Shown: piece after piece, positions 17,460-26,014 of the stretch
How positions within the stretch are numbered: position 1 is the stretch's first letter
Layout of the letters: every line of letters begins with the position of its first letter
From: Polaromonas glacialis
GTDB lineage: Bacteria > Pseudomonadota > Gammaproteobacteria > Burkholderiales > Burkholderiaceae_C
Length of the DNA: 64,000 nucleotides
Assembly (NCBI RefSeq): GCF_000709345.1
Contig: NZ_KL448326.1
Span: 25,952-89,951 of the forward strand
Reading direction: 5' to 3'
Program-made: the position numbers and the translations under genes
Notes under the pieces: generated by a model
What the model saw: the letters and a program-made list of their open reading frames with translations, nothing else
The model's database searches: none
What the model was told of the DNA's origin: nothing

Positions 17460-18355
17460 TGTCTGCCCCGTGGTGGGATCTCGTCAAGCAGGTCGCGACC
17501 TCGTGGCTCGACGACTACGTGCCGAGCATGGGGGCAGCATTGGCCTTTTACACGATGTTCTCGCTGGCCCCGCTGCTGCTGATCGTGGTTTCGGTAGCCG
17601 GGCTCGTGTTCGGTGAAGACGCCGCCCGTGGCGAGATCCAAGCGCAGTTGCAGGAACTGATGGGTGAACGCGGCGCGGGCGCGGTTCAGGATCTGCTGTC
17701 CAGCGTACGCGAGCCGGCCGAGGGTATGACGGCCACTGCAGTGGGCCTGGTGCTTCTCCTCGTGGGCGCGACCACCGTGTTCGCCGAGTTGCAAGACGCG
17801 CTCGACCGAATCTGGCGCGTGCCAGGACGGCTGCGCAAGAGCGGATGGCTCACTCTTGTGCGTGCCCGCCTGATGGCGTTCGGCATGATACTCGCAGTGG
17901 GCTTCCTGCTCATCGTGTCGCTGGTTACCAGTGCGATGCTGGCTGCCGTGCGCCGTCGTCTGGGTCCTGTTTTCGGGGGCTGGCAGACCGTGGTGGAGGC
18001 TGGCGATGCCATCGGTGGCTTTCTGCTGGTGGCATTCATGTTCGGCCTGATCTACAGGCTCATGCCGCGCCAGCGTGTCCTGGCGGCAGACGTCTGGCTC
18101 GGGGCCTTGCTTGCTGCCTTGTTCTTCACGGGGGGCAAGTTCGTCATCGGCGCATATATCGGCAGCAGCGGCATCGCGTCGGGCTTCGGGGCGGCCGGTT
18201 CGCTGGTGGTGGTGCTGCTCTGGGTATACTTTTCAGCGCAGATCCTGCTGGTGGGCGCAGAGTTCACCTGTGTCTACACCAGGACCTTCGGATCCCAAAA
18301 GGCGACATCGACTGACCCTGACCCGCCTGACTTCGCCAACTGCCTGCGGGGATAG
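17456..18355 (+). CDS. YihY/BrkB-family inner-membrane protein
   Basis: A 299-aa protein with six hydrophobic segments. It starts with the conserved MGAALAFYTMFSLAPLLL segment at about 24-45. Further landmarks are DALDRIWRVPGR near 120, LIYRLMPRQRV near 195 and a final LLWVYFSAQILLVGAEFT segment near 265. The family is of uncertain function, with membrane or virulence-associated roles proposed. The last 15 or so residues look unrelated to the family and coincide with a gene remnant on the other strand, so the natural C-terminus has probably been replaced at a deletion joint. Confidence 0.87.
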   Translation: MMSAPWWDLVKQVATSWLDDYVPSMGAALAFYTMFSLAPLLLIVVSVAGLVFGEDAARGEIQAQLQELMGERGAGAVQDLLSSVREPAEGMTATAVGLVLLLVGATTVFAELQDALDRIWRVPGRLRKSGWLTLVRARLMAFGMILAVGFLLIVSLVTSAMLAAVRRRLGPVFGGWQTVVEAGDAIGGFLLVAFMFGLIYRLMPRQRVLAADVWLGALLAALFFTGGKFVIGAYIGSSGIASGFGAAGSLVVVLLWVYFSAQILLVGAEFTCVYTRTFGSQKATSTDPDPPDFANCLRG

Positions 18356-18480
18356 AGCAGTTCCCGCCAGCGCACGGTGTTGACCACCGGGTACTGCATA
18401 TTCAGGCCTGCCAGTGCATCGATCACCATCTCCGACACGATCAGCCGCGCATCGTCATTGTCGTTGGTCGGCAAGGTGTT
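18331..18480 (-). pseudogene. Probable remnant of a PPK2-type polyphosphate kinase C-terminus
   Basis: About 50 minus-strand residues (LPTNDNDDARLIVSEMVIDA then LAGLNMQYP) resemble the C-terminal helices of PPK2 polyphosphate kinases. The frame has no family-like sequence before or after, and its 3' end runs into the YihY gene. It appears to be a short fossil left when a deletion joined two convergent genes. Recognition is from memory of the family, so moderate. Confidence 0.4.
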
Positions 18481-18679
18481 TTTCTGGGAGCTGGCCACCC
18501 CGGTTGACATCATTCTGATGGGTCGGCATCGCCACCGGTGCGAGAGCAAACCAAAGTGGGGGCTAAGCGGCCTTACTCATAAGTCAGAAAGCATGCAGCA
18601 AGGCCAAGGCTGACATCGCAACCGCCATTGAAATTGTGGATAAAAAATGGTCTATGCGCATACAGCACAATATTTTATT

Positions 18680-18696
18680 GCTATGAAAATCATAGC
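18680..18696. repeat. Short hairpin repeat GCTATGAAAATCATAGC
   Basis: Second copy of the GCTAT...ATAGC hairpin (7-bp arms, 3-nt loop), in the AT-rich leader before the PtxS-like regulator. Confidence 0.6.
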
Positions 18697-18738
18697 CTCA
18701 AGAAATCCTTGGTTGCTTTTGGGCAGTGCTACCATTCC

Positions 18739-18752
18739 TGAAACTGGTTTCA
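18739..18752. promoter_or_regulatory. PtxS-type operator upstream of the regulator
   Basis: TGAAACTGGTTTCA is a 14-bp palindrome with one off-centre mismatch, 43 bp before the LacI-family start codon. It matches the TGAAACCGGTTTCA operator known for PtxS and implies autoregulation. Confidence 0.8.
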
Positions 18753-18795
18753 AAACCTTGTCAAAACCTGCCTGCTTTTTACCCTTGCCCTGCCC

Positions 18796-19881
18796 ATGCC
18801 TTTTTCAAACAAACAGCCTTCCTCTGCGCGACCCCCGGTGCGCGCCACGATTGCAGATGTTGCCCGGGAAGCCGGCGTTTCCAAAGCCACGGTGTCGCGC
18901 TTTCTGAACCACCGTGAAACCCTGCTCACGCCCGACATTGCCGCGCGCGTCGAGGTGGCGGTGGCCGCGCTGGCCTACAGCCCCAGCCCGATGGCGCGGG
19001 CGCTCAAACGCGGCCGTTCGCGGCTGATCGGCCTGGTGGTGGCCGACGTGACCAACCCTTTTTCGGTGGCCGTGTTGCGCGGCGCCGAAAAGGCCTGTCA
19101 GGAAGCCGGCTACCTGCTGATGCTGTTCAACCTCGGCAATGACAGCCGTTGCGAGGGCAAGGCCATTGAAGCGCTCTCGGCCTATCAGGTCGAAGGCTTC
19201 ATCCTCAACACCCTGGGTGGCGACGCCGGCGCCGCCGCCGATGCTGCCCGCCACGGTAAACCCGTGGTATTGGTGGACCGGCGCCACCAAAATATGCAGG
19301 CGGACTTTGTCTCCCTCGACAATGCGGGCGCCGTGCAGCTCGGCGCGCGTCATCTGGTCGAAGCCGGCTACTGCGAACTGCTGTTCATCTCGGAGCCGGT
19401 CAAAAACGTGAGTTCACGTGTGGAACGCGATGCCGCGTTTCGCAGCTTCATTGGCAATGCCAAGCCAGAGTTTCTAGACCTTCAGGGCCACATTTTTGAA
19501 AGCACAGAGGATAACGACGATGCGCTGGACAACGCCTTGCGCGACCAGCGCCAGCGTGCCGGCGGGCGTTTGGCCGGCGTCATTTCGAGCAATGCCGTGG
19601 TCACATTGCGGGTGGTGGCCAGCATGGCGCGTCTGGGCTGGCAATTGGGCAGCGACCTGGGACTGGTGGGATTTGACGACACCGAATGGTCGCCCTACAT
19701 CGGCCCGGGCCTCACCACCATTGCCCAGCCGACCGACGAAATCGGCCGACTGGCCGCCAAATGCCTGATGGAACGACTTCAGGGACTGGACCTACCGCCG
19801 CGCCAGATCCTGCTGTCTGGCCGCCTGTTGCCACGCGGCTCATCGGTTCCGGCAGCAGTCAAATCTATTTCAAAAAATTAG
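18796..19881 (+). CDS. ptxS: LacI-family repressor, PtxS-like
   Basis: A 361-aa regulator. The LacI helix-turn-helix and hinge lie at residues 17-70 (IADVAREAGVSKATVSRFLN, then YSPSPMARALKRG). The periplasmic-binding-like effector domain follows, with DLGLVGFDDTEWSPYIGPGL near 295 and AQPTDEIG near 318. That effector region is similar to PtxS, the 2-ketogluconate-responsive repressor of pseudomonads. Operators at 18739 and 19929 flank the gene, the second just before the 2-ketogluconate operon. It should repress itself and that operon until 2-ketogluconate binds. Confidence 0.85.
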   Translation: MPFSNKQPSSARPPVRATIADVAREAGVSKATVSRFLNHRETLLTPDIAARVEVAVAALAYSPSPMARALKRGRSRLIGLVVADVTNPFSVAVLRGAEKACQEAGYLLMLFNLGNDSRCEGKAIEALSAYQVEGFILNTLGGDAGAAADAARHGKPVVLVDRRHQNMQADFVSLDNAGAVQLGARHLVEAGYCELLFISEPVKNVSSRVERDAAFRSFIGNAKPEFLDLQGHIFESTEDNDDALDNALRDQRQRAGGRLAGVISSNAVVTLRVVASMARLGWQLGSDLGLVGFDDTEWSPYIGPGLTTIAQPTDEIGRLAAKCLMERLQGLDLPPRQILLSGRLLPRGSSVPAAVKSISKN

Positions 19882-19928
19882 GGTTTTCACGGGGTTACTG
19901 GCGAGGCACACCTGATTTTATAATCCAA

Positions 19929-19942
19929 TGAAACCGGTTTCA
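19929..19942. promoter_or_regulatory. Perfect PtxS-type operator of the 2-ketogluconate operon
   Basis: TGAAACCGGTTTCA is a perfect 14-bp palindrome, identical to the published PtxS operator as I recall it. It lies 101 bp before the first permease gene and just after the ptxS coding region. Confidence 0.85.
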
Positions 19943-20042
19943 GGATTAACAAAAATCAACGCCTTGTCATGTTTTCAGAAAAACTTATCTTTTCCGCTGT
20001 ACTCAAAGAGTTGACGTTCTTTGCGACACCAGCAATCCACCC

Positions 20043-20714
20043 ATGAACTACACCTTCCAGTTCGGCGACGTCTTTGCAGCCTGGCCGCTGCTGCTCAAGG
20101 GCACATGGAACACCATCGAGCTGTCGCTGCTGGCGATGCTGCTCGGGCTGGTGGTGGCCATCGTCTGTGCCTGGGGCAAGACCGCCGGACCCAAGCCGCT
20201 GCGCTTTGTGATCAACGCCTACATCGAGCTGATCCGCAACACGCCGTTTCTGGTGCAGCTGTTCTTTTTCTTTTTCGCTCTGCCAGCATTGGGCCTGCGC
20301 TGGTCGGCCTACACCGCCGCGCTGACGGCGCTGGTCATCAACCTGGGCGCTTACGCGACCGAAATCATCCGCGCCGGTATCGAGTCGATTCCCAAGGGCC
20401 AGATCGAAGCCGGCCTGGCGTTGAACCTGAAGCGCCACGAGATTTTTCGTTTCGTCATTTTGAAGCCGGCACTCAAGGCGATCTACCCGGCGCTGACCAG
20501 CCAGTTCATCTTGCTGATGCTGAGCTCGGCAGTGGTGTCGGCCATTTCTGCCGACGATCTGACCTCGGTCGCGGCGAATCTGCAATCACAAACTTTTCGC
20601 AGTTTCGAGATCTACATCGTCGTGGCGGGCATCTACCTGCTGCTGGCGCTGTCATTCTCGGCGCTGTTCCGCGTGATCTACAAGATCAGCCTTAACTACC
20701 CGGATCGTCGGTAA
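20043..20714 (+). CDS. ABC transporter permease, polar amino acid (PAAT) type
   Basis: A 223-aa permease of the HisM/GlnP class. It has five hydrophobic segments, the IELIRNTPFLVQLFFFFFALP signature near 55-75, and the EAA loop GQIEAGLALNLKRHEIF near 120. It heads the operon after the PtxS operator. The next permease overlaps it by 1 bp (TAATG). Members usually take amino acids, opines or small organic acids. Here the downstream enzymes suggest 2-ketogluconate as cargo, which is inference from context and not the family norm. Confidence 0.85.
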   Translation: MNYTFQFGDVFAAWPLLLKGTWNTIELSLLAMLLGLVVAIVCAWGKTAGPKPLRFVINAYIELIRNTPFLVQLFFFFFALPALGLRWSAYTAALTALVINLGAYATEIIRAGIESIPKGQIEAGLALNLKRHEIFRFVILKPALKAIYPALTSQFILLMLSSAVVSAISADDLTSVAANLQSQTFRSFEIYIVVAGIYLLLALSFSALFRVIYKISLNYPDRR

Positions 20715-21367
20715 TGCGTACTTTCGGATTTCCTGAATTCCTCTTCATCCTCCAGGCGGCGCAGTGGACGGTGGCCCTGTCGCTGATCGCCTTCCTTGGC
20801 GGCGCCATGGGCGGTCTGCTGGTGGCGCTGGGGCGCACGTCTGAAAACCGGCTGGCGCAGTTTTTATCGGGCGTTTTCATCCAGATATTCCAGGGCACGC
20901 CGCTGCTGCTGCAATTGTTCCTGGTGTTCTTTGGCGCGCCGGTGCTGGGCTTTGACATCAATCCGTGGGTGGCGGCGGGCGTGGCCTTGATCCTGAACAG
21001 CAGCGCCTTCCTGGGTGAGATCTGGCGCGGCTGCATCCAGGCGATTCCCGCGGGCCAGGTCGAGGCGGCGCATGCGCTGAGCCTGTCGTACTTTTCGCGA
21101 ATGCGCTTTGTCATCCTCCCGCAGGCCTTCAAGATCGCGCTGGCACCCACCGTGGGCTACATGGTGCAGATCATCAAGGGCACGTCGCTGGCAGCCATCA
21201 TCGGTTTCACCGAAATCACGCGCGCCGGCCAGATCATCAACAACGCCACCTTTCAGCCGCTGGTCGTTTTCAGCGTAGTCGCGGCGATTTATTTCGCGCT
21301 GTGCTGGCCGCTGTCGCTGATGGCTTCCCGTATGGAACGCCGGCAGGCGGCCGCCCTGTCACGCTGA
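20714..21367 (+). CDS. ABC transporter permease, polar amino acid type (second)
   Basis: A 217-aa partner permease. It has the FIQIFQGTPLLLQLFLVFFG signature near 55 and the EAA loop GQVEAAHALSLSYFSRM near 115, followed by a KGTSLAAIIGFTEI segment. It is translationally coupled to the first permease and lies 51 bp before the binding-protein gene. The two should form a heterodimer. Confidence 0.85.
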   Translation: MRTFGFPEFLFILQAAQWTVALSLIAFLGGAMGGLLVALGRTSENRLAQFLSGVFIQIFQGTPLLLQLFLVFFGAPVLGFDINPWVAAGVALILNSSAFLGEIWRGCIQAIPAGQVEAAHALSLSYFSRMRFVILPQAFKIALAPTVGYMVQIIKGTSLAAIIGFTEITRAGQIINNATFQPLVVFSVVAAIYFALCWPLSLMASRMERRQAAALSR

Positions 21368-21418
21368 TTTCAGCTTCATTTTTCGAGTAGTTTTTCACCC
21401 TAAAACGGAGACTTCACC

Positions 21419-22225
21419 ATGATCAAGCATCTGCAACGCCGCGTATTTACCAGCACCGCGCTGGCCCTTGGCCTGGCCGCCACCTTGGGCACCTGGGCAC
21501 CCGCCGCGAGCGCACAAAGCGTGGCCGACATCAAGAAAAAAGGCGAGCTGACCGTTGGCATGCTGGTGGACTTTCCGCCCTACGGCACCATGAACAGCAG
21601 CAACCAGCCCGACGGCTACGACGCCGACGTGGCGCGCCTGATGGCCAAGGACCTGGGCGTCAAGCTCAACCTGGTGCCGGTGACCGGCCCGAACCGCATT
21701 CCGTTTCTTCTCACCAACAAGGTCGATCTGCTGGTCGCCTCGCTGGCCGTGACGCCCGAGCGCGCCAAGCAGGTGCAATTTTCCAAGCCGTACGCGGCCG
21801 CCAGCATCGTGCTCTACGGCGACAAGAAGGCTGACCTGAAGGCGCCGGCCGATCTAAAGGGCAAGCGCGTTGGCGTCGCCCGCGCCAGCACCCAGGATGT
21901 GGCGCTGACCGCCGTGGCGCCCGAGGGCACCGAAATCCGCCGGTTCGACGACGACGCTTCGGCCATGCAGGCGCTGCTGTCGGGACAGGTTGACGCCATC
22001 GGCTGCTCGACCACGGTGGCCGCGCAGATTGCCAAGCGCGCCCCGGCCAATGCGTTTGAAAACAAGTTCATCCTGCGCCAGCAGGTCATGGGCGTGGCCA
22101 TGCGCCCCGGCCAGGACGAACTGCTCAAGACTGTCGATGACTTTGTCGCCCGCAACACGGCCAACGGCGAACTCAACAAGTTGTATCAAAAATGGCTGCA
22201 GACAGACCTGCCCAAGCTGCAGTAA
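21419..22225 (+). CDS. Periplasmic substrate-binding protein, PAAT type
   Basis: A 268-aa exported binding protein. A GGAGAC site precedes the ATG. The signal peptide covers about 1-33 (ALALGLAATLGTWAPAASAQ). The mature family-3 solute-binding fold has LTVGMLVDFPPYGTMNS near 42, GYDADVARLMAKDLGVKL near 63 and DLLVASLAVTPERAKQV near 100. The usual Arg that contacts amino-acid carboxylates is present in the TPERA stretch. In this operon the ligand may be 2-ketogluconate or a related acid. Confidence 0.87.
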   Translation: MIKHLQRRVFTSTALALGLAATLGTWAPAASAQSVADIKKKGELTVGMLVDFPPYGTMNSSNQPDGYDADVARLMAKDLGVKLNLVPVTGPNRIPFLLTNKVDLLVASLAVTPERAKQVQFSKPYAAASIVLYGDKKADLKAPADLKGKRVGVARASTQDVALTAVAPEGTEIRRFDDDASAMQALLSGQVDAIGCSTTVAAQIAKRAPANAFENKFILRQQVMGVAMRPGQDELLKTVDDFVARNTANGELNKLYQKWLQTDLPKLQ

Positions 22226-22256
22226 TCCTTGACACGCGACTGACCACGGTGCTTTT

Positions 22257-23045
22257 ATGACAGACTCAATGCATTCCCCCTCGCCGGCTGACGGCGCCGA
22301 ACCCATCATCCGCATCGAGGCGGTGGACAAGTGGTATGGCAAGTTCCAGGTGCTGACCGGCATCAACCTGAACGTCGCGCCGGGCGAGCGCATTGTGGTC
22401 TGCGGACCCTCCGGGTCGGGCAAATCGACATTGATCCGCTGCATCAACCGGCTCGAAGTGGTGCAAAAGGGTCGCATCGTGGTCGATGGCATCGACCTGA
22501 CGGCCGGCGGCAAGAACGTTGATTCGGTGCGCCAGGAAGTCGGCATGGTGTTCCAGCAGTTCAATTTGTTTCCGCACCTGACGATTTTGCAGAACTGCAC
22601 GCTGGCGCCGATGCGGTCTCGCGGCCTGAGCCAGGAGGAAGCCGAAACCATCGCCATGAAATATTTGACCCGCGTGCGCATTCCCGAGCAGGCGAAAAAA
22701 TACCCGAGCCAGCTTTCAGGCGGCCAGCAGCAACGCGTGGCGATTGCGCGCGCCTTGTGCATGACGCCCAAGATCATGCTGTTTGACGAGCCGACGTCGG
22801 CGCTGGACCCGGAAATGGTCAAGGAAGTGCTGGACACCATGATCAGCCTGGCCGACGACGGAATGACCATGCTGTGCGTCACGCATGAAATGGGTTTTGC
22901 CCGCAGCGTGGCCGACCGGGTGATCTTCATGGCTGACGGCAAGATCGTCGAGCAGGCACCGCCGCAGCAATTCTTCAGCAATCCGCAAAACGAAAAAACC
23001 CGAAACTTCCTCGGCCAGATTTTGAATTCGCAACATGCGCACTGA
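22257..23045 (+). CDS. ABC transporter ATP-binding protein, PAAT type
   Basis: A 262-aa ATPase with Walker [10 protein letters not shown] near residue 56, a Q-loop [13 protein letters not shown] near 97, signature [15 protein letters not shown] near 155, Walker [14 protein letters not shown] and switch His in CVTHE. It is a textbook GlnQ/HisP-like ATPase and completes the importer. The next gene overlaps its end by 11 bp, tying transport to catabolism. Confidence 0.9.
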   Translation: MTDSMHSPSPADGAEPIIRIEAVDKWYGKFQVLTGINLNVAPGERIVVCGPSGSGKSTLIRCINRLEVVQKGRIVVDGIDLTAGGKNVDSVRQEVGMVFQQFNLFPHLTILQNCTLAPMRSRGLSQEEAETIAMKYLTRVRIPEQAKKYPSQLSGGQQQRVAIARALCMTPKIMLFDEPTSALDPEMVKEVLDTMISLADDGMTMLCVTHEMGFARSVADRVIFMADGKIVEQAPPQQFFSNPQNEKTRNFLGQILNSQHAH

Positions 23046-23874
23046 AGTTCCAGCAGCCCCAGGCGCGCCGCCCATCCTGATTTCCCTGACCGCTTTTGGC
23101 GCTGGCGAAGTGCGCCGCCATGGGCAGCTGTGGTTTACCCGGCTCAGCCACGAAGCCGGTGCTGACGGCATCGAAGTGCGCAGCGAACTGCTGGTCGATG
23201 CTGCCAGCGAATTCCCGGCCCTTGCCGCGTACGTGCGGGAAACCGGCTTGCGCGTGGTGTATTCCAGCGCCGACTGTCTCTGGAAATCGGACGGTACTCT
23301 GGATGCTGCCGCACTGGACGACGCCTTGGCGGCCAGCCAGGCACTGGGCGCACCCCGACTAAAAATGGCGATAGGCGGTTTCAACGATGCTTCCAGCGCC
23401 ACGCTGACCGCCTTGCAAGAACTGCTGCAGGCCGCCAAAGTCGAACTGGTGATTGAAAACGACCAGACCCCAGCCGCCGGCACGCTGCCGGCGCTGCAAA
23501 ACTTTTTTAACACGGCCAATGACCAGGGCATTTTCCTGGGCATGACGTTCGACATGGGCAACTGGCACTGGACCGGCGAATGTCCGCTGCTCGCCGCTGC
23601 CGCACTGGCCCCGCAGGTGCGTTATGTGCACTGCAAGGGCGTGCAACGCATGCCGCAGCGCTGGGTGGCTGTGCCGCTGGCTGAATCCAATGCCCCGTGG
23701 CGCGCCGTGCTGCGCGCCCTGCCCGCCGATGTGCCATGGGCCATCGAATACCCGCTGACTGGCGAAGACCTGCCGGCAGTCACGCGGCGCGAAATCGATC
23801 AGCTGCGCAGCGTAGCCGTCGCCATGGCAGACCGCGCTTGTGTTTCCCCTATTTCAAAAACAAAACACCTATGA
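23035..23874 (+). CDS. kguE: KguE-like sugar phosphate isomerase/epimerase
   Basis: A 279-aa AP-endonuclease-2-like TIM-barrel protein. Putative metal ligands include Glu and Asp in LVIENDQTP near 142 and [10 protein letters not shown] near 168, and the His in [10 protein letters not shown] near 200. In pseudomonads kguE heads the 2-ketogluconate operon; its exact reaction is not firmly established. Here it overlaps the ABC ATPase upstream and the kinase downstream (ATGA), so the genes are tightly coupled. The kgu assignment rests on gene order plus the PtxS operator. Confidence 0.7.
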   Translation: MRTEVPAAPGAPPILISLTAFGAGEVRRHGQLWFTRLSHEAGADGIEVRSELLVDAASEFPALAAYVRETGLRVVYSSADCLWKSDGTLDAAALDDALAASQALGAPRLKMAIGGFNDASSATLTALQELLQAAKVELVIENDQTPAAGTLPALQNFFNTANDQGIFLGMTFDMGNWHWTGECPLLAAAALAPQVRYVHCKGVQRMPQRWVAVPLAESNAPWRAVLRALPADVPWAIEYPLTGEDLPAVTRREIDQLRSVAVAMADRACVSPISKTKHL

Positions 23875-24836
23875 CACCCGCCCTGGACGTGATCACCTTT
23901 GGCGAAGCCATGCTGCTGCTGGTGGCCGACCGGCCCGGACCGCTGGAGCAGGCCGAAGCTTTTTACAAGCGTACCGCCGGTGCGGAAACCAATGTCGCCA
24001 TCGGCCTAGCGAGGCTTGGCATAAAGGTTGGCTGGGGCAGCCGCCTGGGCACCGATTCGATGGGCCGGTATTTGCTGGCCGCCATGCAAAAGGAAGGCAT
24101 TGACTGCTCGCATGTGGTGTGCGACCCGTTGCAAAAGACTGGTTTCCAGTTCAAGTCCAAGGTGTTGGATGGCAGCGACCCGGAGGTTGAATACCACCGT
24201 CAGGGTTCGGCGGCCAGTCATATGTCTGTAGATGACGTTGACGAGGCCTGGCTGCTGTCGGCGCGCCATCTGCATGCCACCGGCGTGTTTGCCGCCATTT
24301 CGGCCACCACCCTTCCCGCTGCACGCAAGACCATGGACCTGATGCGCGCGGCGGGCCGCAGCGTGTCGTTCGACCCCAACCTGCGCCCCACGCTGTGGTC
24401 CAGCCCCGAGCTGATGCGTGAATCGATCAATGACCTGGCCACGCGCGCCGACTGGGTGTTGCCCGGACTGGAAGAAGGCCGTTTATTAACAGGCGAAGCC
24501 AGCGCCGAAGGCATTGCCCGCTTCTACCGCCAGCGCGGCGCCCGGCTGGTCGTCGTCAAACTGGGTGCCGATGGCGCCTGGTTCGACAGCGACACCGGCG
24601 GCAGCGGCCATGTGCCGGGGTTCCCGGTGGCCCAGGTGGTGGATACCGTGGGCGCAGGCGACGGTTTTGCCGTCGGCGTGATCAGCGCATTGCTCGATGG
24701 CTTGGGCATTGTCGAAGCGGTGAGGCGTGGTGCTTGGATTGGCGCCCGCGCGGTGCAGGTGCAGGGCGACAGCGAAGGCCTGCCGACGCGCGCCGAACTC
24801 CATGAATTCAATGAACTCCATCCGACAGGATGCTGA
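23871..24836 (+). CDS. kguK: PfkB-family sugar kinase, probable 2-ketogluconate kinase
   Basis: A 321-aa ribokinase-like kinase. It starts at the ATG in the ATGA overlap with kguE and begins DVITFGEAMLLLVAD. The substrate region GAETNVAIGLARLG is near 40. The catalytic DTVGAGDGFAVG motif near 260 supplies the anion hole and base Asp. The family includes 2-keto-3-deoxygluconate kinases, so that substrate is an alternative. The PtxS operator and the following reductase favour phosphorylation of 2-ketogluconate to the 6-phosphate. Confidence 0.78.
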   Translation: MTPALDVITFGEAMLLLVADRPGPLEQAEAFYKRTAGAETNVAIGLARLGIKVGWGSRLGTDSMGRYLLAAMQKEGIDCSHVVCDPLQKTGFQFKSKVLDGSDPEVEYHRQGSAASHMSVDDVDEAWLLSARHLHATGVFAAISATTLPAARKTMDLMRAAGRSVSFDPNLRPTLWSSPELMRESINDLATRADWVLPGLEEGRLLTGEASAEGIARFYRQRGARLVVVKLGADGAWFDSDTGGSGHVPGFPVAQVVDTVGAGDGFAVGVISALLDGLGIVEAVRRGAWIGARAVQVQGDSEGLPTRAELHEFNELHPTGC

Positions 24837-25834
24837 AAATGGCTGTTTCCAATCAACGCAAGAAAATTCTGGTCTTCAGGGAACTGCCCCCGGACCAACT
24901 GGCGCGACTGCAGGCACAGCACGACGTGACGGTTGCCAATCCGCGCCTTGCCGGGCAACTGCCGGCCTTCGAAACCTCGCTGGCGACCGCCGAAGGCCTG
25001 ATCGGCTCCAGCTACCCGGTGGACAAGGCGCTGCTGGCCAGGGCGCCACAACTCAAGGTCATCTCCAGCGTGTCGGTCGGCGTGGACAACTACGACCTGA
25101 AAGCGCTTGCTGCACGAAACATCATGCTCTGCCACACGCCCGGCGTGCTGACCGAAACCACTGCCGACACCGTTTTTTCACTGGTCATGGCGACCAGCCG
25201 GCGCATCGTTGAGCTGGCAAATCATGTGCGCGAAGGCCGCTGGACACGCAACATCGGCGAAGACCTGTTCGGCACGGATGTTCACGGCAAGACACTGGGC
25301 ATCCTCGGCTTTGGCCGCATCGGGCAGGCGCTGGCGCGGCGTGCGGCGCTGGGCTTTGGCATGCCGGTGCTCTACCACAGCCGCCGGCCAGTGGACCTGA
25401 CCCGGCAGGCGCCCGAGCTGGCCGGCAAGGCTGCGCACACGCCGCTCGACGAACTGCTGGCGCGCGCCGACATCGTGGCGGCGGTGCTACCGCTGTCGGA
25501 TGAAACTCGCAACCTGATGGGCCGGCGCGAGTTCGGGCTGATGAAGCCGGGCGCCATCTTCATCAACGGCGGGCGTGGCGCCACGGTACAGGAAAGCGCC
25601 TTGCTCGAGGCACTGGAACAGGGCCGCCTGCGCGCTGCCGGGCTGGATGTGTTCGCCACCGAACCACTGCCCCTGACCTCCCGGCTGCGCACCCATCCAA
25701 AAGTGACCGCACTGCCGCACATCGGCTCGGCCACCGTTGAAACCCGCCACGCGATGGCGGTGCTGGCAACGACCAATTTGCTGCAGGCGCTGGAGGGCGA
25801 GTTGCCTGAAGCGGTGTTTGACCTGCCGGCCTGA
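24830..25834 (+). CDS. kguD: D-2-hydroxyacid dehydrogenase, probable 2-ketogluconate (6-phosphate) reductase
   Basis: A 334-aa NAD(P)-dependent reductase. The catalytic domain comes first. The Rossmann loop GILGFGRIGQALARRAALGFG is near 160. The catalytic Arg lies in INGGRGATV near 245, the Glu in FATEPLP near 272 and the His in LPHIGSAT near 293. This layout matches GhrB/KguD enzymes, which reduce 2-ketogluconate-6-phosphate to 6-phosphogluconate. The frame begins 7 bp inside the kinase gene; an in-frame ATG at 24839 is an alternative. It is the last gene of the operon. Confidence 0.82.
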   Translation: MLKMAVSNQRKKILVFRELPPDQLARLQAQHDVTVANPRLAGQLPAFETSLATAEGLIGSSYPVDKALLARAPQLKVISSVSVGVDNYDLKALAARNIMLCHTPGVLTETTADTVFSLVMATSRRIVELANHVREGRWTRNIGEDLFGTDVHGKTLGILGFGRIGQALARRAALGFGMPVLYHSRRPVDLTRQAPELAGKAAHTPLDELLARADIVAAVLPLSDETRNLMGRREFGLMKPGAIFINGGRGATVQESALLEALEQGRLRAAGLDVFATEPLPLTSRLRTHPKVTALPHIGSATVETRHAMAVLATTNLLQALEGELPEAVFDLPA

Positions 25835-26014
25835 TGCGCGGCCCGTCCGGACAGGGGCGACCACGGGAACAAATTTCTTAAATCTGACTGCCTGCACGAC
25901 TGCATCTGAGCTTGAAATCAGCCTCTTCCGCAAGCCCAGCCTTCACCTTCTGCTATTAATTTGAAGAACATATGAACCATTGTCATCCCAGGCTTGACCT
26001 CAATGGCACTACCT
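25835..26014. other. Intergenic region between kguD and IS1182-like element
   Basis: 180 bp with no convincing gene. The ends of two convergent operons meet here. No T-run terminator is visible. Confidence 0.4.
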
